Below are positions 21,503-29,119 of a stretch of DNA of 36,564 nucleotides, in pieces. The notes under the pieces were generated by a model that did not search any database, was not told where the DNA came from, and saw nothing but the letters and a program-made list of their open reading frames with translations. Position 1 is the stretch's first letter; each line of letters begins with the position of its first letter. Made by a program: the position numbers and the translations under genes. This DNA is from Alphaproteobacteria bacterium (GTDB lineage: Bacteria; Pseudomonadota; Alphaproteobacteria; ATCC43930; CGMCC-115725), in assembly GCA_019240125.1 (NCBI GenBank), contig JAFAYW010000036.1, forward strand, positions 1-36,564, read 5' to 3'.

Positions 21503-22681
21503 CTACAGCGGGGCCCGGTTGGCGATGTAGTCTTCGCTCTGCATCTCCATGAGACGCGATACGGTGCGTTCGAACTCGAAGGCGCCGTCGCCCTCGACAT
21601 AAATCTCGGTCGGCGTCACCTCGGCGGAGGCGATGAAGAGCGTGCGCGCCTCATAGAGCGCGTCGATCAGAATATGAAACCGCTGCGCCTCGTTACGCTG
21701 GCGAGGCGACAGGCGTGGAATTCCTTCCAGGATCACGGCTGCGTAACGTTCGGCGATTGCCAGGTAATCCGCCGCGGCGAGCGGGCGGGCGCAAAGCTCC
21801 TCGAACTGGAACCATGCGACGTTCTGGGCGGCACGCGGGACGATCAGCTCGCGCTTCATCACGACCAGGGTTTCCGGCGACTCGGACGCTCCTTCGGTCA
21901 GCTCTCCAAAGGTATGAGCCAAGGCTCGATGCGCCGCGGCCCCAAGCGGATGGTGATAGACCGGTTTGCCGAGGATGCGCGACAGGCGGTAATCGCGGCC
22001 GCTATCCAGCTGCATGACGTCCAGCCGTTGCTGCAACAGCGCGATAAACGGCAGAAACCGGTCGCGCTGCAGCCCGCCTTCATAGAGCCGGTCGGGGGTC
22101 CGGTTCGAAGTTGCGACGACCACGGTGCCCGCCTCGAACAGGGCACGGAACAGCCGCTCGATGATCATCGCATCGGCGATGTCGTTGACCTGGAACTCGT
22201 CAAAGCACAGCAGAGCGGCCTCGGCCGCCAGATCGGCGGCCACCTTGAGAACCGGCTCGGCGGCACGGGCCCGGCGCTCACGCTCGATGCGGGCATGCAC
22301 ATCGAGCATGAAGGCGTGGAAATGCACCCTGCGCTTCTGCGCAACCGGCGCCGACGCGAAAAACAGGTCCATCAGCATCGACTTGCCGCGCCCGACCGGC
22401 CCCCATAGATAGATGCCGCGCGGCGCCTCGCTGCGTTGCGTAGCGGCGCCGAGGCGCAGTCGCGCCAGCCAGCCACCCTGTCGCGGTGCCGGGCGGTAGT
22501 CGGTCAGCTCTTCGTAAAGGCGGTGCAGCCGGTCAACCGCGCGTTGCTGCGCCGGGTCGCTGCGAAGCACCCCGATCCTCTCGCGTGCCCGGTAAAGCTC
22601 GGCGGGGCCGCCTCCTGGTTCCGTCACGGTGTGGCCGACCGGAATCGGGATGATCTGCGGAGAGGCAATGTCTGCTGGCAT
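21503..22681 (-). CDS. zapE: Cell division protein ZapE (AFG1-like ATPase)
   Basis: AAA-type P-loop ATPase of the AFG1/ZapE family; in Escherichia coli ZapE associates with the Z-ring, and the mitochondrial relative acts in protein quality control. It has 392 residues from the ATG at 22681; an upstream TTG at 22702 is less likely, and no strong ribosome binding site is seen for either. The N-terminal family motif DPAQQRAVDRLHRLYEEL is near 45-62. Walker A is YLWGPVGRGKSMLMDLFF (about 90-107) and Walker B LLCFDEFQVNDIADAM (about 155-170). FVVATSNRTP-like sensor VVVATSNRTPDRLYEGGLQRD lies near 190-210. zapE just upstream of mdh is a common alphaproteobacterial arrangement. Confidence 0.93.
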   Translation of the reverse strand: MPADIASPQIIPIPVGHTVTEPGGGPAELYRARERIGVLRSDPAQQRAVDRLHRLYEELTDYRPAPRQGGWLARLRLGAATQRSEAPRGIYLWGPVGRGKSMLMDLFFASAPVAQKRRVHFHAFMLDVHARIERERRARAAEPVLKVAADLAAEAALLCFDEFQVNDIADAMIIERLFRALFEAGTVVVATSNRTPDRLYEGGLQRDRFLPFIALLQQRLDVMQLDSGRDYRLSRILGKPVYHHPLGAAAHRALAHTFGELTEGASESPETLVVMKRELIVPRAAQNVAWFQFEELCARPLAAADYLAIAERYAAVILEGIPRLSPRQRNEAQRFHILIDALYEARTLFIASAEVTPTEIYVEGDGAFEFERTVSRLMEMQSEDYIANRAPL

Positions 22682-22778
22682 CAACGCACGGGTCAGAAAC
22701 AAAATACGGCCCCTTGCGGGCGCATTGATGCGCGGGGTCGATACGCGGGGTCTACTTCAGCTCGCGGCGCCCACGCAA

Positions 22779-22804
22779 TGGTGCCGTTCACCTTTCTGGC
22801 ACCA
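22779..22804. promoter_or_regulatory. 7-bp inverted repeat between zapE and the MFS gene
   Basis: TGGTGCC, 12 bases, GGCACCA: a perfect inverted repeat in the 191-bp divergent region 22682-22872. The symmetry would suit an operator controlling one or both genes. No convincing -35/-10 pair was found next to it. Confidence 0.3.
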
Positions 22805-22872
22805 CCCAGTAGACTTGCCTGAAATCCGGGCATTGTCATTATGCTGCCGCTTTGCGGTGCGGGAGTGTGGGC

Positions 22873-24123
22873 GTGACCGAGATGAGTATAGACGGTACCG
22901 CAGACGGTACCGCGCCGGCCGCGATAGCCCGCGATGTCAGACTGATCGGCCTGATCAGCGCGGCGCACGGCATGAGCCATTTCTATCAGCTCGTCTTGCC
23001 ACCGATCTTCCCCTTGCTGACATCGGTGTTCGGGGTCGGGTATGCCGAGCTCGGTGTCGTGACCAGCCTGCTCTATATCGCCTCGGGGCTGATGCAGACA
23101 CCGGCCGGCATCCTGGTCGACCGGCTGGGTCCGGCGCGAGTGCTGATCGCCGGCCTCGGTCTGTTTTCGGGGGCGGTTCTGCTGTTCGGGCTGGTGCCGG
23201 GTTTCTGGTGGCTGGCGCCGCTGGCGATCCTCGCCGGCCTCGGCAACAGCACCTTCCACCCCGCCGACTACGCATTGATGACCGCCCGCATCGGCGCCGT
23301 CCGGCTCGGCCGCGCCTACAGCATTCACAGCCTTGCCGGCAACATCGGCTGGATCGCGGCGCCAGCCAGTGTGCTTGCCCTGACCGCGCTTTTGGGATGG
23401 CGTGCCGCGTTGGTGATCCTCGGCGCCAGCGGACTGGCCTTTACACTTTACCTGCTGTCGCAATTTCCGGTGTTGATCGGTAATTCCGCCCCGCATTTAG
23501 AGCATTCAGCCGGACAAACGGCGGCACGCCCGCGCGGTATTCTGTTCAGCCCTGCCATTCTGCTGTGCTTTGCCTACTTCACCCTACTGTCGGTAGCGCA
23601 GGTCGGCTTGCAGACCTTCCTGCCCTCGGCACTGGTAGCGGCGTTCCGCATATCGATCGAGTCGGCCAATTTCATGCTCACCTGTTTTCTGGTGGCGGCA
23701 TCGCTCGGCGTATTGGCCGGCGGTATCGCCGCCGACAGGTTTCCGCGGCATGAGCTGGTGATTGGCTGCGGCCTCGCTGCCGCCGCCGTGTTCAGCCTGG
23801 TTTTCGCGGTCGCCGCATTGCCATCGCCGCTTCTGGCGATGAGCGCGGCGATAGCCGGTTTTATGATGGGTGGCACGATGCCGGCGCGCGACATGCTGGT
23901 GCGCGGCGCCGCTCCGACGGGAGCGACCGGTAAGGTGTTCGGCTTTGTCTATTCCGGGCTCGACCTTGGTGCCGCCATTGCGCCGCCGATCCTTGGTCTA
24001 TTGCTCGATCGCGGCATGCCGCGTCTCGTGTTCGTGCTGGCGGCGGCCGCCCTGTTCATCGCAATCGGAAGTGCGGCGGTGGCCGGCGGACGCGGCACCC
24101 GGCTGGCGGCGGCACGCTCGTAG
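22873..24123 (+). CDS. MFS transporter, Fsr (fosmidomycin-resistance)-like
   Basis: Inner-membrane efflux-type transporter, 416 residues, 12 predicted helices. The first helix carries AHGMSHFYQLVLPPIFPLL (about 33-51), the hallmark His-rich start of the Fsr-like MFS subgroup. Motif A is GILVDRLGPARVLI (about 78-91). The subgroup includes E. coli Fsr, but the substrate here is unknown. I prefer the GTG at 22873, because GGGAG (22861-22865) stands seven bases before it; the ATG at 22882 is an alternative. Codons 7-14 come from a 12-bp tandem duplication (22891-22914). A small lipoprotein gene follows 8 bp after the stop and is probably in the same operon. Confidence 0.86.
   Translation: MTEMSIDGTADGTAPAAIARDVRLIGLISAAHGMSHFYQLVLPPIFPLLTSVFGVGYAELGVVTSLLYIASGLMQTPAGILVDRLGPARVLIAGLGLFSGAVLLFGLVPGFWWLAPLAILAGLGNSTFHPADYALMTARIGAVRLGRAYSIHSLAGNIGWIAAPASVLALTALLGWRAALVILGASGLAFTLYLLSQFPVLIGNSAPHLEHSAGQTAARPRGILFSPAILLCFAYFTLLSVAQVGLQTFLPSALVAAFRISIESANFMLTCFLVAASLGVLAGGIAADRFPRHELVIGCGLAAAAVFSLVFAVAALPSPLLAMSAAIAGFMMGGTMPARDMLVRGAAPTGATGKVFGFVYSGLDLGAAIAPPILGLLLDRGMPRLVFVLAAAALFIAIGSAAVAGGRGTRLAAARS
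22891..22914 (+). repeat. 12-bp tandem duplication in the MFS N-terminus
   Basis: GACGGTACCGCA followed by GACGGTACCGCG (one base differs). It encodes DGTADGTA in the cytoplasmic N-terminal tail before the first helix. It is in frame and probably a slippage duplication. Confidence 0.8.
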
Positions 24124-24131
24124 GAGACGCA

Positions 24132-24365
24132 ATGCGCCGGTTCGCCATGCTGATCACAATGGGCGTCGCGTCGTGCAATGCCGCAGGCACGCCACGGCAG
24201 GCCATCCCCGGGATCGAAAGCTGGCATTTCGCCTCCGGCAAGGCGCCGACCCGCGCCGAGTACAACGCGGTGGTGGCATCGTGCGAAAGCGGCGCGATCG
24301 CGAGCGCGCGGGGTAAGCCGCTGACCGCCTGCCTGGCCGAGCTTGGGCTGCGCAAGGCCGAATAG
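24132..24365 (+). CDS. Small putative lipoprotein
   Basis: A 77-residue protein not recognised from any family. MRRFAMLITMGVAS-C is a short positively charged and hydrophobic leader ending in a lipobox-like VASC, so Cys15 may be lipidated and the protein anchored in the cell envelope. The mature part has a second and a third Cys (VASCESG and LTACLAEL, about residues 50 and 67) that could form a disulfide. GGAG lies seven bases before the ATG, and the gene begins 8 bp after the MFS stop, which argues for a real, translationally coupled gene. Codon third positions are GC-rich, as in neighbours. It could assist the transporter; that is inference. Confidence 0.65.
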   Translation: MRRFAMLITMGVASCNAAGTPRQAIPGIESWHFASGKAPTRAEYNAVVASCESGAIASARGKPLTACLAELGLRKAE

Positions 24366-24378
24366 GCGTCGGAAGACC

Positions 24379-24415
24379 AAGGAAACCACCGCCGCCCCCG
24401 CTGGTCGCTGTCCTT
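24379..24415. terminator. Weak two-step hairpin between convergent genes
   Basis: AAGGA (24379-24383) pairs with TCCTT (24411-24415), and inside it ACCA (24385-24388) with TGGT (24402-24405). It lies in the 67-bp gap between the lipoprotein and ferredoxin reductase genes, which converge. There is no T-run on either side, so termination is only a possibility. Confidence 0.25.
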
Positions 24416-24432
24416 AGGGGAGACTACCTGCT

Positions 24433-25662
24433 TTAGCGCGCCATCGCAGCGGCGCGCAGGTCGAAGCTTGGATCGGCGGCCTGTTGTGGGGTGATATGGC
24501 GTTCGGCGGTGAGGATGCGCCTGGCATGGGCATGGTCGGCGGGTCGGTTGATCGACTCGACTCCGAGCAATGTGTCGCCGCGATAGCAGAAGACCGAGAA
24601 CTCGCCGCCGGCAATGTCGCCGCGCACCGCGGCCGCGTCGTGGCCGATGGTCAGGCCGGCGATCTGCAGCCGCATCGACCCTTGCTCGCTCCAGAACCAG
24701 GGCAACGCGGTATAGGGGTGCGGCTTGCCGACCAGCCGGTCGGCCACGCAACGTGCGTGGTCGGCCGCATTCTGCACCGACTCCAGACGTGCCAGCCTGC
24801 CCTCGAAATGCCGGCATGGAAACGCGGCGCAATCCCCTATCGCCGAGATATCGGGGTCGGCGGTCAGCAGGTGGTCGTCCACGATGATGCCGTTGCCGAC
24901 CTCCAACCCGGCGGCGCCGGCCAGTTCAACATTGGGCACGACGCCGATCGAAACCAATACTAGATCCGCCGGCAGCCGCCTTCCGTCGCCCAGCTCGACC
25001 CCGGCGACGCGATGCCCTTCGCCGACAATGCTGACCACCTGCGCACCAAAGGTGAACTCGACACCCGATTGCTTGTGAACCTCGCCGAAATGCTGCGAGG
25101 TCGGTACGGAAGCGACCCGCGCCATAACGCGGTCGACAAGCTCAACGATATGCACCGGCTTGTCAGCGGCGCGCGCGACGGCGGCGAATTCGAGGCCGAT
25201 AAAGCCGGCGCCGACGACCACAATTTGTCGCGCCACCGACAACCGGTCCCGCAAGGTCTCGGTTTCCGCCAAGTCGCGTAGATAGCACACCCCGGCGAGC
25301 TCGATGCCCGGGAGGGGCGGTACGCGGTTGCGAGCGCCTGTCGCCAGAACGAGGTGGCTGTACGGCACCGCATCGCCATTGTTCAAGCGCACGCGATGGG
25401 CGTTGCGATCGATCTCGGTGACCCGCGTGCCGGTTATCAGCTCGATGCGGTGCTCGCGGAAAAATGCGTCCGGCCGCATCAACAGCATGTCAAAGCCGAC
25501 CTTGCCCGACAGGTAGTCCTTCGACAAAGGTGGGCGTTGGTAAGGCAGAACCGGCTCATCCCCGATCAGGGTGATGCCGCCGTCGAAGCCATGCTGGCGC
25601 AATGATGCCGCGATCTGGAAGCCGGCGTGGCTGGCCCCGACAATGACGACAGGGTCGGCCAT
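24433..25662 (-). CDS. FAD-dependent ferredoxin reductase
   Basis: Pyridine-nucleotide-disulfide-fold flavoprotein of the putidaredoxin/rhodocoxin reductase type, passing electrons from NAD(P)H to a [2Fe-2S] ferredoxin. It has 409 residues. It starts with the FAD loop VIVGASHAGFQIA (about 5-17), and YQRPPLSKDYL (about 42-52) is the family motif following the first strand. A second Rossmann loop VVVGAGFIGLEFAAVA (about 144-159) binds NAD(P)H. ISAIGDCAAF near 268-277 completes the FAD site. The C-terminal domain with PWFWSEQG is typical. ATG at 25662 with GAGG seven bases upstream. The ferredoxin gene lies 31 bp upstream on the same strand; the two should be co-transcribed. No P450 or Rieske oxygenase is in the window. 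Confidence 0.92.
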   Translation of the reverse strand: MADPVVIVGASHAGFQIAASLRQHGFDGGITLIGDEPVLPYQRPPLSKDYLSGKVGFDMLLMRPDAFFREHRIELITGTRVTEIDRNAHRVRLNNGDAVPYSHLVLATGARNRVPPLPGIELAGVCYLRDLAETETLRDRLSVARQIVVVGAGFIGLEFAAVARAADKPVHIVELVDRVMARVASVPTSQHFGEVHKQSGVEFTFGAQVVSIVGEGHRVAGVELGDGRRLPADLVLVSIGVVPNVELAGAAGLEVGNGIIVDDHLLTADPDISAIGDCAAFPCRHFEGRLARLESVQNAADHARCVADRLVGKPHPYTALPWFWSEQGSMRLQIAGLTIGHDAAAVRGDIAGGEFSVFCYRGDTLLGVESINRPADHAHARRILTAERHITPQQAADPSFDLRAAAMAR

Positions 25663-25693
25663 TTCTAGGCCTCGGGGCCGATCAGATGGCTGG

Positions 25694-26020
25694 TCACGTC
25701 TGGTACTCGGGCATGGTGACGACGAGGCCATCCATCTCGGGCGTCATCGTCAGCTGGCAGGACAAGCGGCTGTTGGGCTGACGCGGGCTGACCGTGCCCT
25801 CGAGCATTGCCTCCTCGTCGGGGCCGATAGGCGGCAATTTCGCGAGCTGGTCTTCCTGCACATAGACGTGGCAGGTGGCGCACATGCACGAGCCGCCGCA
25901 CTCGGCGACAATCCCGTCGATGCCATCCAGCATGGCTGCTTGCATGATGGTTGTGCCGGGGGTGATATCGAGCGTCTTCTTCTGCTTGCCGTCGTGGCTG
26001 ATATAGGTCACTCGCGCCAT
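25694..26020 (-). CDS. [2Fe-2S] ferredoxin, adrenodoxin/putidaredoxin type
   Basis: A 108-residue soluble electron carrier. Cluster ligands are Cys41, Cys47, Cys50 and Cys88: spacing C-x5-C-x2-C-x37-C, which is the vertebrate/bacterial adrenodoxin-type pattern. An extra cysteine at 45 (CGGSCMCATC) is not a ligand in this pattern. The C-terminus SRLSCQLTMTPEMDGLVVTMPEYQ is characteristic of the class. The frame runs to 26098, but the ATG at 26020 precedes the conserved beta strand ARVTYISHDG and gives normal length. It is transcribed with the reductase downstream. Expected partners are cytochrome P450 or Rieske-type oxygenases. It is divergent from the amidohydrolase at 26147. Confidence 0.94.
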   Translation of the reverse strand: MARVTYISHDGKQKKTLDITPGTTIMQAAMLDGIDGIVAECGGSCMCATCHVYVQEDQLAKLPPIGPDEEAMLEGTVSPRQPNSRLSCQLTMTPEMDGLVVTMPEYQT

Positions 26021-26146
26021 GGTTTCCCGGCCCCTGCTGTAGACATCGACGGCAGCGTTACGCGAACAGCCTGCCGCGGTCGAGTATTTTCGGCACATCG
26101 CGGGCGGGTGTATAGAAGGGAAAACAACTCGGAACAGGAGGATGCC

Positions 26147-27295
26147 ATGAAAGACGGATTACGCGTTTTCGATGCCGATACCCATGTCGAGCCTTCCGCC
26201 GAAGTGCTTGATCAATATCTCGATCCAGCGTTCCGGGTGCGACTCGACGATCTCGCGCCGTATCGCGTGCCGGTACGACCCGGCAACCCCGGGAGCACGC
26301 CCGGCAACCACGTCTATCGCTATGGGCAGATTTCGTTTCGCCGGATCCTTGGCGAGGCGGCGCCGCGCGAGACGCATAGCGGCCGCGACACGCATTGGAT
26401 GGGTAGCAAGATGCCCCGCCCTGGTGTGCAGGATAACGAAGCGGAAAGCCGGGTCCGCGACATGGACGATGAAGGCACCGACGGGCATTTCCTAATCCCG
26501 ACGGCTTGGACCAGCTTTGTCGGCCACGACGACGTGTCGCTCGAAACCGGCCTGATCCGCGCCTATCACCGTCATATGGGCGATTTCTGCGCGCAATATC
26601 CCGACCGGCTGAAAAGCATGATCGTTGCCTCGGCGCGCGATCCCGATGCGGCGGTGCGGGAAATCCGCGAGTGGGGCAAGTCACGCTGGGCGGTGGCGGT
26701 AATGCCACTGGTCACCAAGGATGTTGCTGTCGATCACCCGTCGCTGGAGCCGGTGTGGCGCGCCTGCGTTGAGCACGACCTGCCGGTGGCGCACCATTCC
26801 TTTACCTGGACTCCGCCCTATTTTCCGGGTGCGTTCGACCTGTGGGACAACATCTTCCTGGGGCGGCTGGCGTCGCATCCCTGGGGGGCGATGCGCTTCA
26901 TCGCGGCGGTGATCGGCGGCGGCATCATGGACCGGCATCCTGCGCTGCGGGTTGCTACCTTGGAATGCGGCTTTGGCTGGCTGCCGTTCTGGGGCCGCCG
27001 CATGGACGAGCAATACGCCTATGTCGGCAGCACCGCTGAACTCAAGATGAAGCCAAGCGAATACCTGACGAGCGGCCGCTATTTCTGCTCGGTCGAACGC
27101 CACGAGGGCGCCGATATGTTCGATGCGGTCCGCAAATTCCTCGGCGACGAGGTGCTGATGTACGCCTCGGACTACCCGCATTCGGAGTGCCAGTTCCCGG
27201 AAACGGTGGAGAATTTCCTGAAATGGGAGATGCCGCCCAACACCCGGGCAAAGCTGATGGCGGGCAACGCCACGCGCTTCTTCAAGCAGGCCTGA
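26147..27295 (+). CDS. ACMSD-type amidohydrolase (cytoplasmic)
   Basis: Amidohydrolase-2 family TIM-barrel hydrolase or decarboxylase, 382 residues. The frame is open from 25571, but the ATG at 26147 has a perfect AGGAGG (26136-26141) five bases before it, and homology begins at RVFDADTHVEPSAEVLDQYL. The metal motif is DADTH (9-13). Further likely ligands are HHSFTW (about 207) and the barrel-end ASDYPHSECQFPETV (near 342-356), where the SDYPHxE sequence is characteristic of this subgroup. A Trp/Gly-rich segment, CGFGWLPFWGRRMDE, precedes it. No signal peptide, unlike the other amidohydrolase in the window (12823-13920). Substrate not known; ring-cleavage or aromatic acid intermediates are plausible given the adjacent ferredoxin system. 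Confidence 0.88.
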   Translation: MKDGLRVFDADTHVEPSAEVLDQYLDPAFRVRLDDLAPYRVPVRPGNPGSTPGNHVYRYGQISFRRILGEAAPRETHSGRDTHWMGSKMPRPGVQDNEAESRVRDMDDEGTDGHFLIPTAWTSFVGHDDVSLETGLIRAYHRHMGDFCAQYPDRLKSMIVASARDPDAAVREIREWGKSRWAVAVMPLVTKDVAVDHPSLEPVWRACVEHDLPVAHHSFTWTPPYFPGAFDLWDNIFLGRLASHPWGAMRFIAAVIGGGIMDRHPALRVATLECGFGWLPFWGRRMDEQYAYVGSTAELKMKPSEYLTSGRYFCSVERHEGADMFDAVRKFLGDEVLMYASDYPHSECQFPETVENFLKWEMPPNTRAKLMAGNATRFFKQA

Positions 27296-27302
27296 CCGGC
27301 AT

Positions 27303-27384
27303 CGTCATTGCGGGCGAAGCGAAGCAATCTCGGGTCTGTAACGCTCCGGCACGGGCCAGCGAGATTGCTTCGCCGCTGCGTGCA
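27303..27384. repeat. Dispersed palindromic element (GTCATTGCG...GAAGCAATC type)
   Basis: Starts CGTCATTGCGGGCGAAGC and contains a perfect 14-bp inverted repeat GCGAAGCAATCTCG (27319-27332) and CGAGATTGCTTCGC (27360-27373) around a 27-base loop. The CATTGCG-GCGAAGCGAAGCAAT core is one I know as a common dispersed repeat in bacterial genomes. It fills the gap between the amidohydrolase and the MBL-fold gene and may also act as a terminator-like structure. Confidence 0.8.
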
Positions 27385-27410
27385 TCGAGCAGCTATGATA
27401 AGGCTTGGAC

Positions 27411-28205
27411 ATGAGCGACACCTACGAAATCTACGCGCTGAAATACGCGCACCATGACCGCTCGGCGCGCGACAATTTCTATGGTGGCGATCCGCATGAC
27501 GGGCCGATGCCGCTGGATTATTTCGTCTGGGTATTGGTAAGCCCGGACCGCAAGCTGGTGTTCGATACCGGTTTTGACGAGGCTATGGCGCGCAAGCGCA
27601 AGCGCGAGTTCCTGACACCGCCGCGCGAGGGGCTGCTCAAGCTCGGCATCGACCCGCAGAGCGTGCAGGACGTGGTGATCAGCCACATGCACTACGACCA
27701 CGCCGGCAATAACGACCTGTTTCCCAATGCCACGTTCCACCTGCAGGATCGTGAGATGGCGTTCTGCACCGGGCGTTGCATGTGCCATGGCGATGTGCGG
27801 CGGTCGTTCGAGGTCGAGGATGTGACCGCAATGGTGCAGCGTATCTTCACCGGCCGCGTGCAGTTCCATGATGGCACCGGCGAGATTGCGCCCGGCATAA
27901 CCGTGCACCATGTCGGCGGCCATACCCAGGGGCTGCAATTCATGCGCGTCAACACGCAGCGCGGCCCGGTGGTGCTGGCGTCGGACGCATCGCATTTCTA
28001 CGCCAATTTCGAACAGATGCGCGCTTACGCGACGGTCTACAACGTCGGCGACATGCTCGAAGGCTTCAAGACACTGCGAAAGCTCGCGCCGTCGATCAAC
28101 CATGTCGTGCCCGGCCACGATCCGCTGGTAATGCAACGCTATCCCGCCGCCAAACCTGGCCTCGAAGGTCTCGCCGTCCGCCTCGATGTAGAGCCGCGGC
28201 TGTGA
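27411..28205 (+). CDS. Metallo-beta-lactamase-fold hydrolase, AHL-lactonase-like
   Basis: Zinc hydrolase of the MBL superfamily, 264 residues. The metal motif HxHxDH is SHMHYDHAGN: His92, His94, Asp96 and His97. The other ligands are His171 (GGHTQG), Asp192 (LASDASHFY) and His236 (VPGHDP). ASDASHFYxN and the long N-terminal region DYFVWVLVSPDRKLVFDTGF resemble the N-acyl-homoserine lactonase group (AttM/AiiA), in which lactone rings are opened; other lactones are equally possible. Start ATG at 27411, AAGG seven bases upstream; a TTG two codons earlier is less likely. It follows the repeat at 27303-27384 and may share a promoter with the upstream amidohydrolase. Confidence 0.87.
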   Translation: MSDTYEIYALKYAHHDRSARDNFYGGDPHDGPMPLDYFVWVLVSPDRKLVFDTGFDEAMARKRKREFLTPPREGLLKLGIDPQSVQDVVISHMHYDHAGNNDLFPNATFHLQDREMAFCTGRCMCHGDVRRSFEVEDVTAMVQRIFTGRVQFHDGTGEIAPGITVHHVGGHTQGLQFMRVNTQRGPVVLASDASHFYANFEQMRAYATVYNVGDMLEGFKTLRKLAPSINHVVPGHDPLVMQRYPAAKPGLEGLAVRLDVEPRL

Positions 28206-28224
28206 CCGAGGCTCACCTGCCAAG

Positions 28225-28259
28225 TTGAAGGAAGTTCAAGGATTATCAATTATTTGATA
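28225..28259. terminator. AT-rich hairpins between convergent genes
   Basis: Two small perfect stems: TTGAA (28225-28229) with TTCAA (28235-28239), and TATCAA (28244-28249) with TTGATA (28254-28259), the latter spanning the stop codon of the minus-strand gene. This AT-rich patch in the 44-bp gap could terminate both convergent transcripts. No long T-run is present. Confidence 0.35.
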
Positions 28260-29077
28260 CCGATCGACGCCGCGACGCGCACGAGGTCCTCGCGTCCGGC
28301 GAGCATGTCGTCGAGGGAGCCGAAGGCATTGGTGTAGTGGCCGCGAAAGCCGGCGGCTTCGATGCGGCGGAACATGTCAGCGAAATCCAGATCGCCGTCA
28401 CCCGGCTTCAGATGCACCTCGTACCCGTTACGAAAGCAATCGGCAACGCGGACTTCGGCGACCCGGCTCATGTCGATCGCCGCGACAAAGCCCTCAACCC
28501 CCTCCGGCACGAGATGCGCATGGTTGACCGTAAAGGAGAGGCGGAATGCCGGGGACTGAATGCGGTCAATGTAATAGCGCCACTCCTCGACCGTATGCGC
28601 CAGATAGTGCACCTCGGCGTCGGCCGGCTCCTTGTTGAGGTTTTCCAGCAACACCGTGGCGCCTTTCTGCTCCGCGTAGGCCGCAAGGCGCTGCAGCCGC
28701 TCCAGCCCAGCCTGCATGCGCTGCTCAATATCGGAGGTGAAATGGAAGCCGGCATGCACGACGATCCACTCGGCCCCGAGCTTCACCGACGCATCGACAT
28801 AGCCGCGAAGATAGGCGTCCACCGCATCGCCGACATACGGCGCGTATTCGGCGACGTTGACCGCTGACGACGTGTGCAGGCCAAGGTGAATACCGTCGCG
28901 CTCGCAGAGAGCGCGCAGGGCCGCGGCACGCGGATCGGTGATCGTGTTGAGTGCATTGTCGCCGGTATCGAGCTGCATGTCGATGTAGCGGACGCGGTGC
29001 TCCGCGGCCCAGGCGATCGCCGCCTCCAGCGGCAGCTTGCGTCCGATATCGATGCCGGTGCGCTCAAAGAGGTTCAT
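28250..29077 (-). CDS. Xylose-isomerase-like TIM-barrel protein
   Basis: Sugar phosphate isomerase/epimerase family (AP endonuclease 2 fold), 275 residues. The protein shows the family's pattern of strand-end acidic and histidine residues: HLGLHTSSAVNVAEY (about 64-78), EWIVVHAGFHF (about 103-113), ATVLLENLNKEPA (about 141-153), LSFTVNHAHLVPEG (about 181-194) and a C-terminal LKPGDGDLDFADMFRRIEAAGF (about 225-246). The glutamate in LLENLN and the histidines in VNHAH are likely metal ligands. The frame opens at 29119, but AGGAG before the ATG at 29077 (5-6 nt) fixes the start. Substrate unknown. The upstream glycosyltransferase gene ends 42 bp before it on the same strand, so it may be the last gene of that operon. 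Confidence 0.82.
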   Translation of the reverse strand: MNLFERTGIDIGRKLPLEAAIAWAAEHRVRYIDMQLDTGDNALNTITDPRAAALRALCERDGIHLGLHTSSAVNVAEYAPYVGDAVDAYLRGYVDASVKLGAEWIVVHAGFHFTSDIEQRMQAGLERLQRLAAYAEQKGATVLLENLNKEPADAEVHYLAHTVEEWRYYIDRIQSPAFRLSFTVNHAHLVPEGVEGFVAAIDMSRVAEVRVADCFRNGYEVHLKPGDGDLDFADMFRRIEAAGFRGHYTNAFGSLDDMLAGREDLVRVAASIGIK

Positions 29078-29119
29078 CCCAGCTCCTTTGTGATTCCGCA
29101 CCCAACCGCTGGTCAGCAC

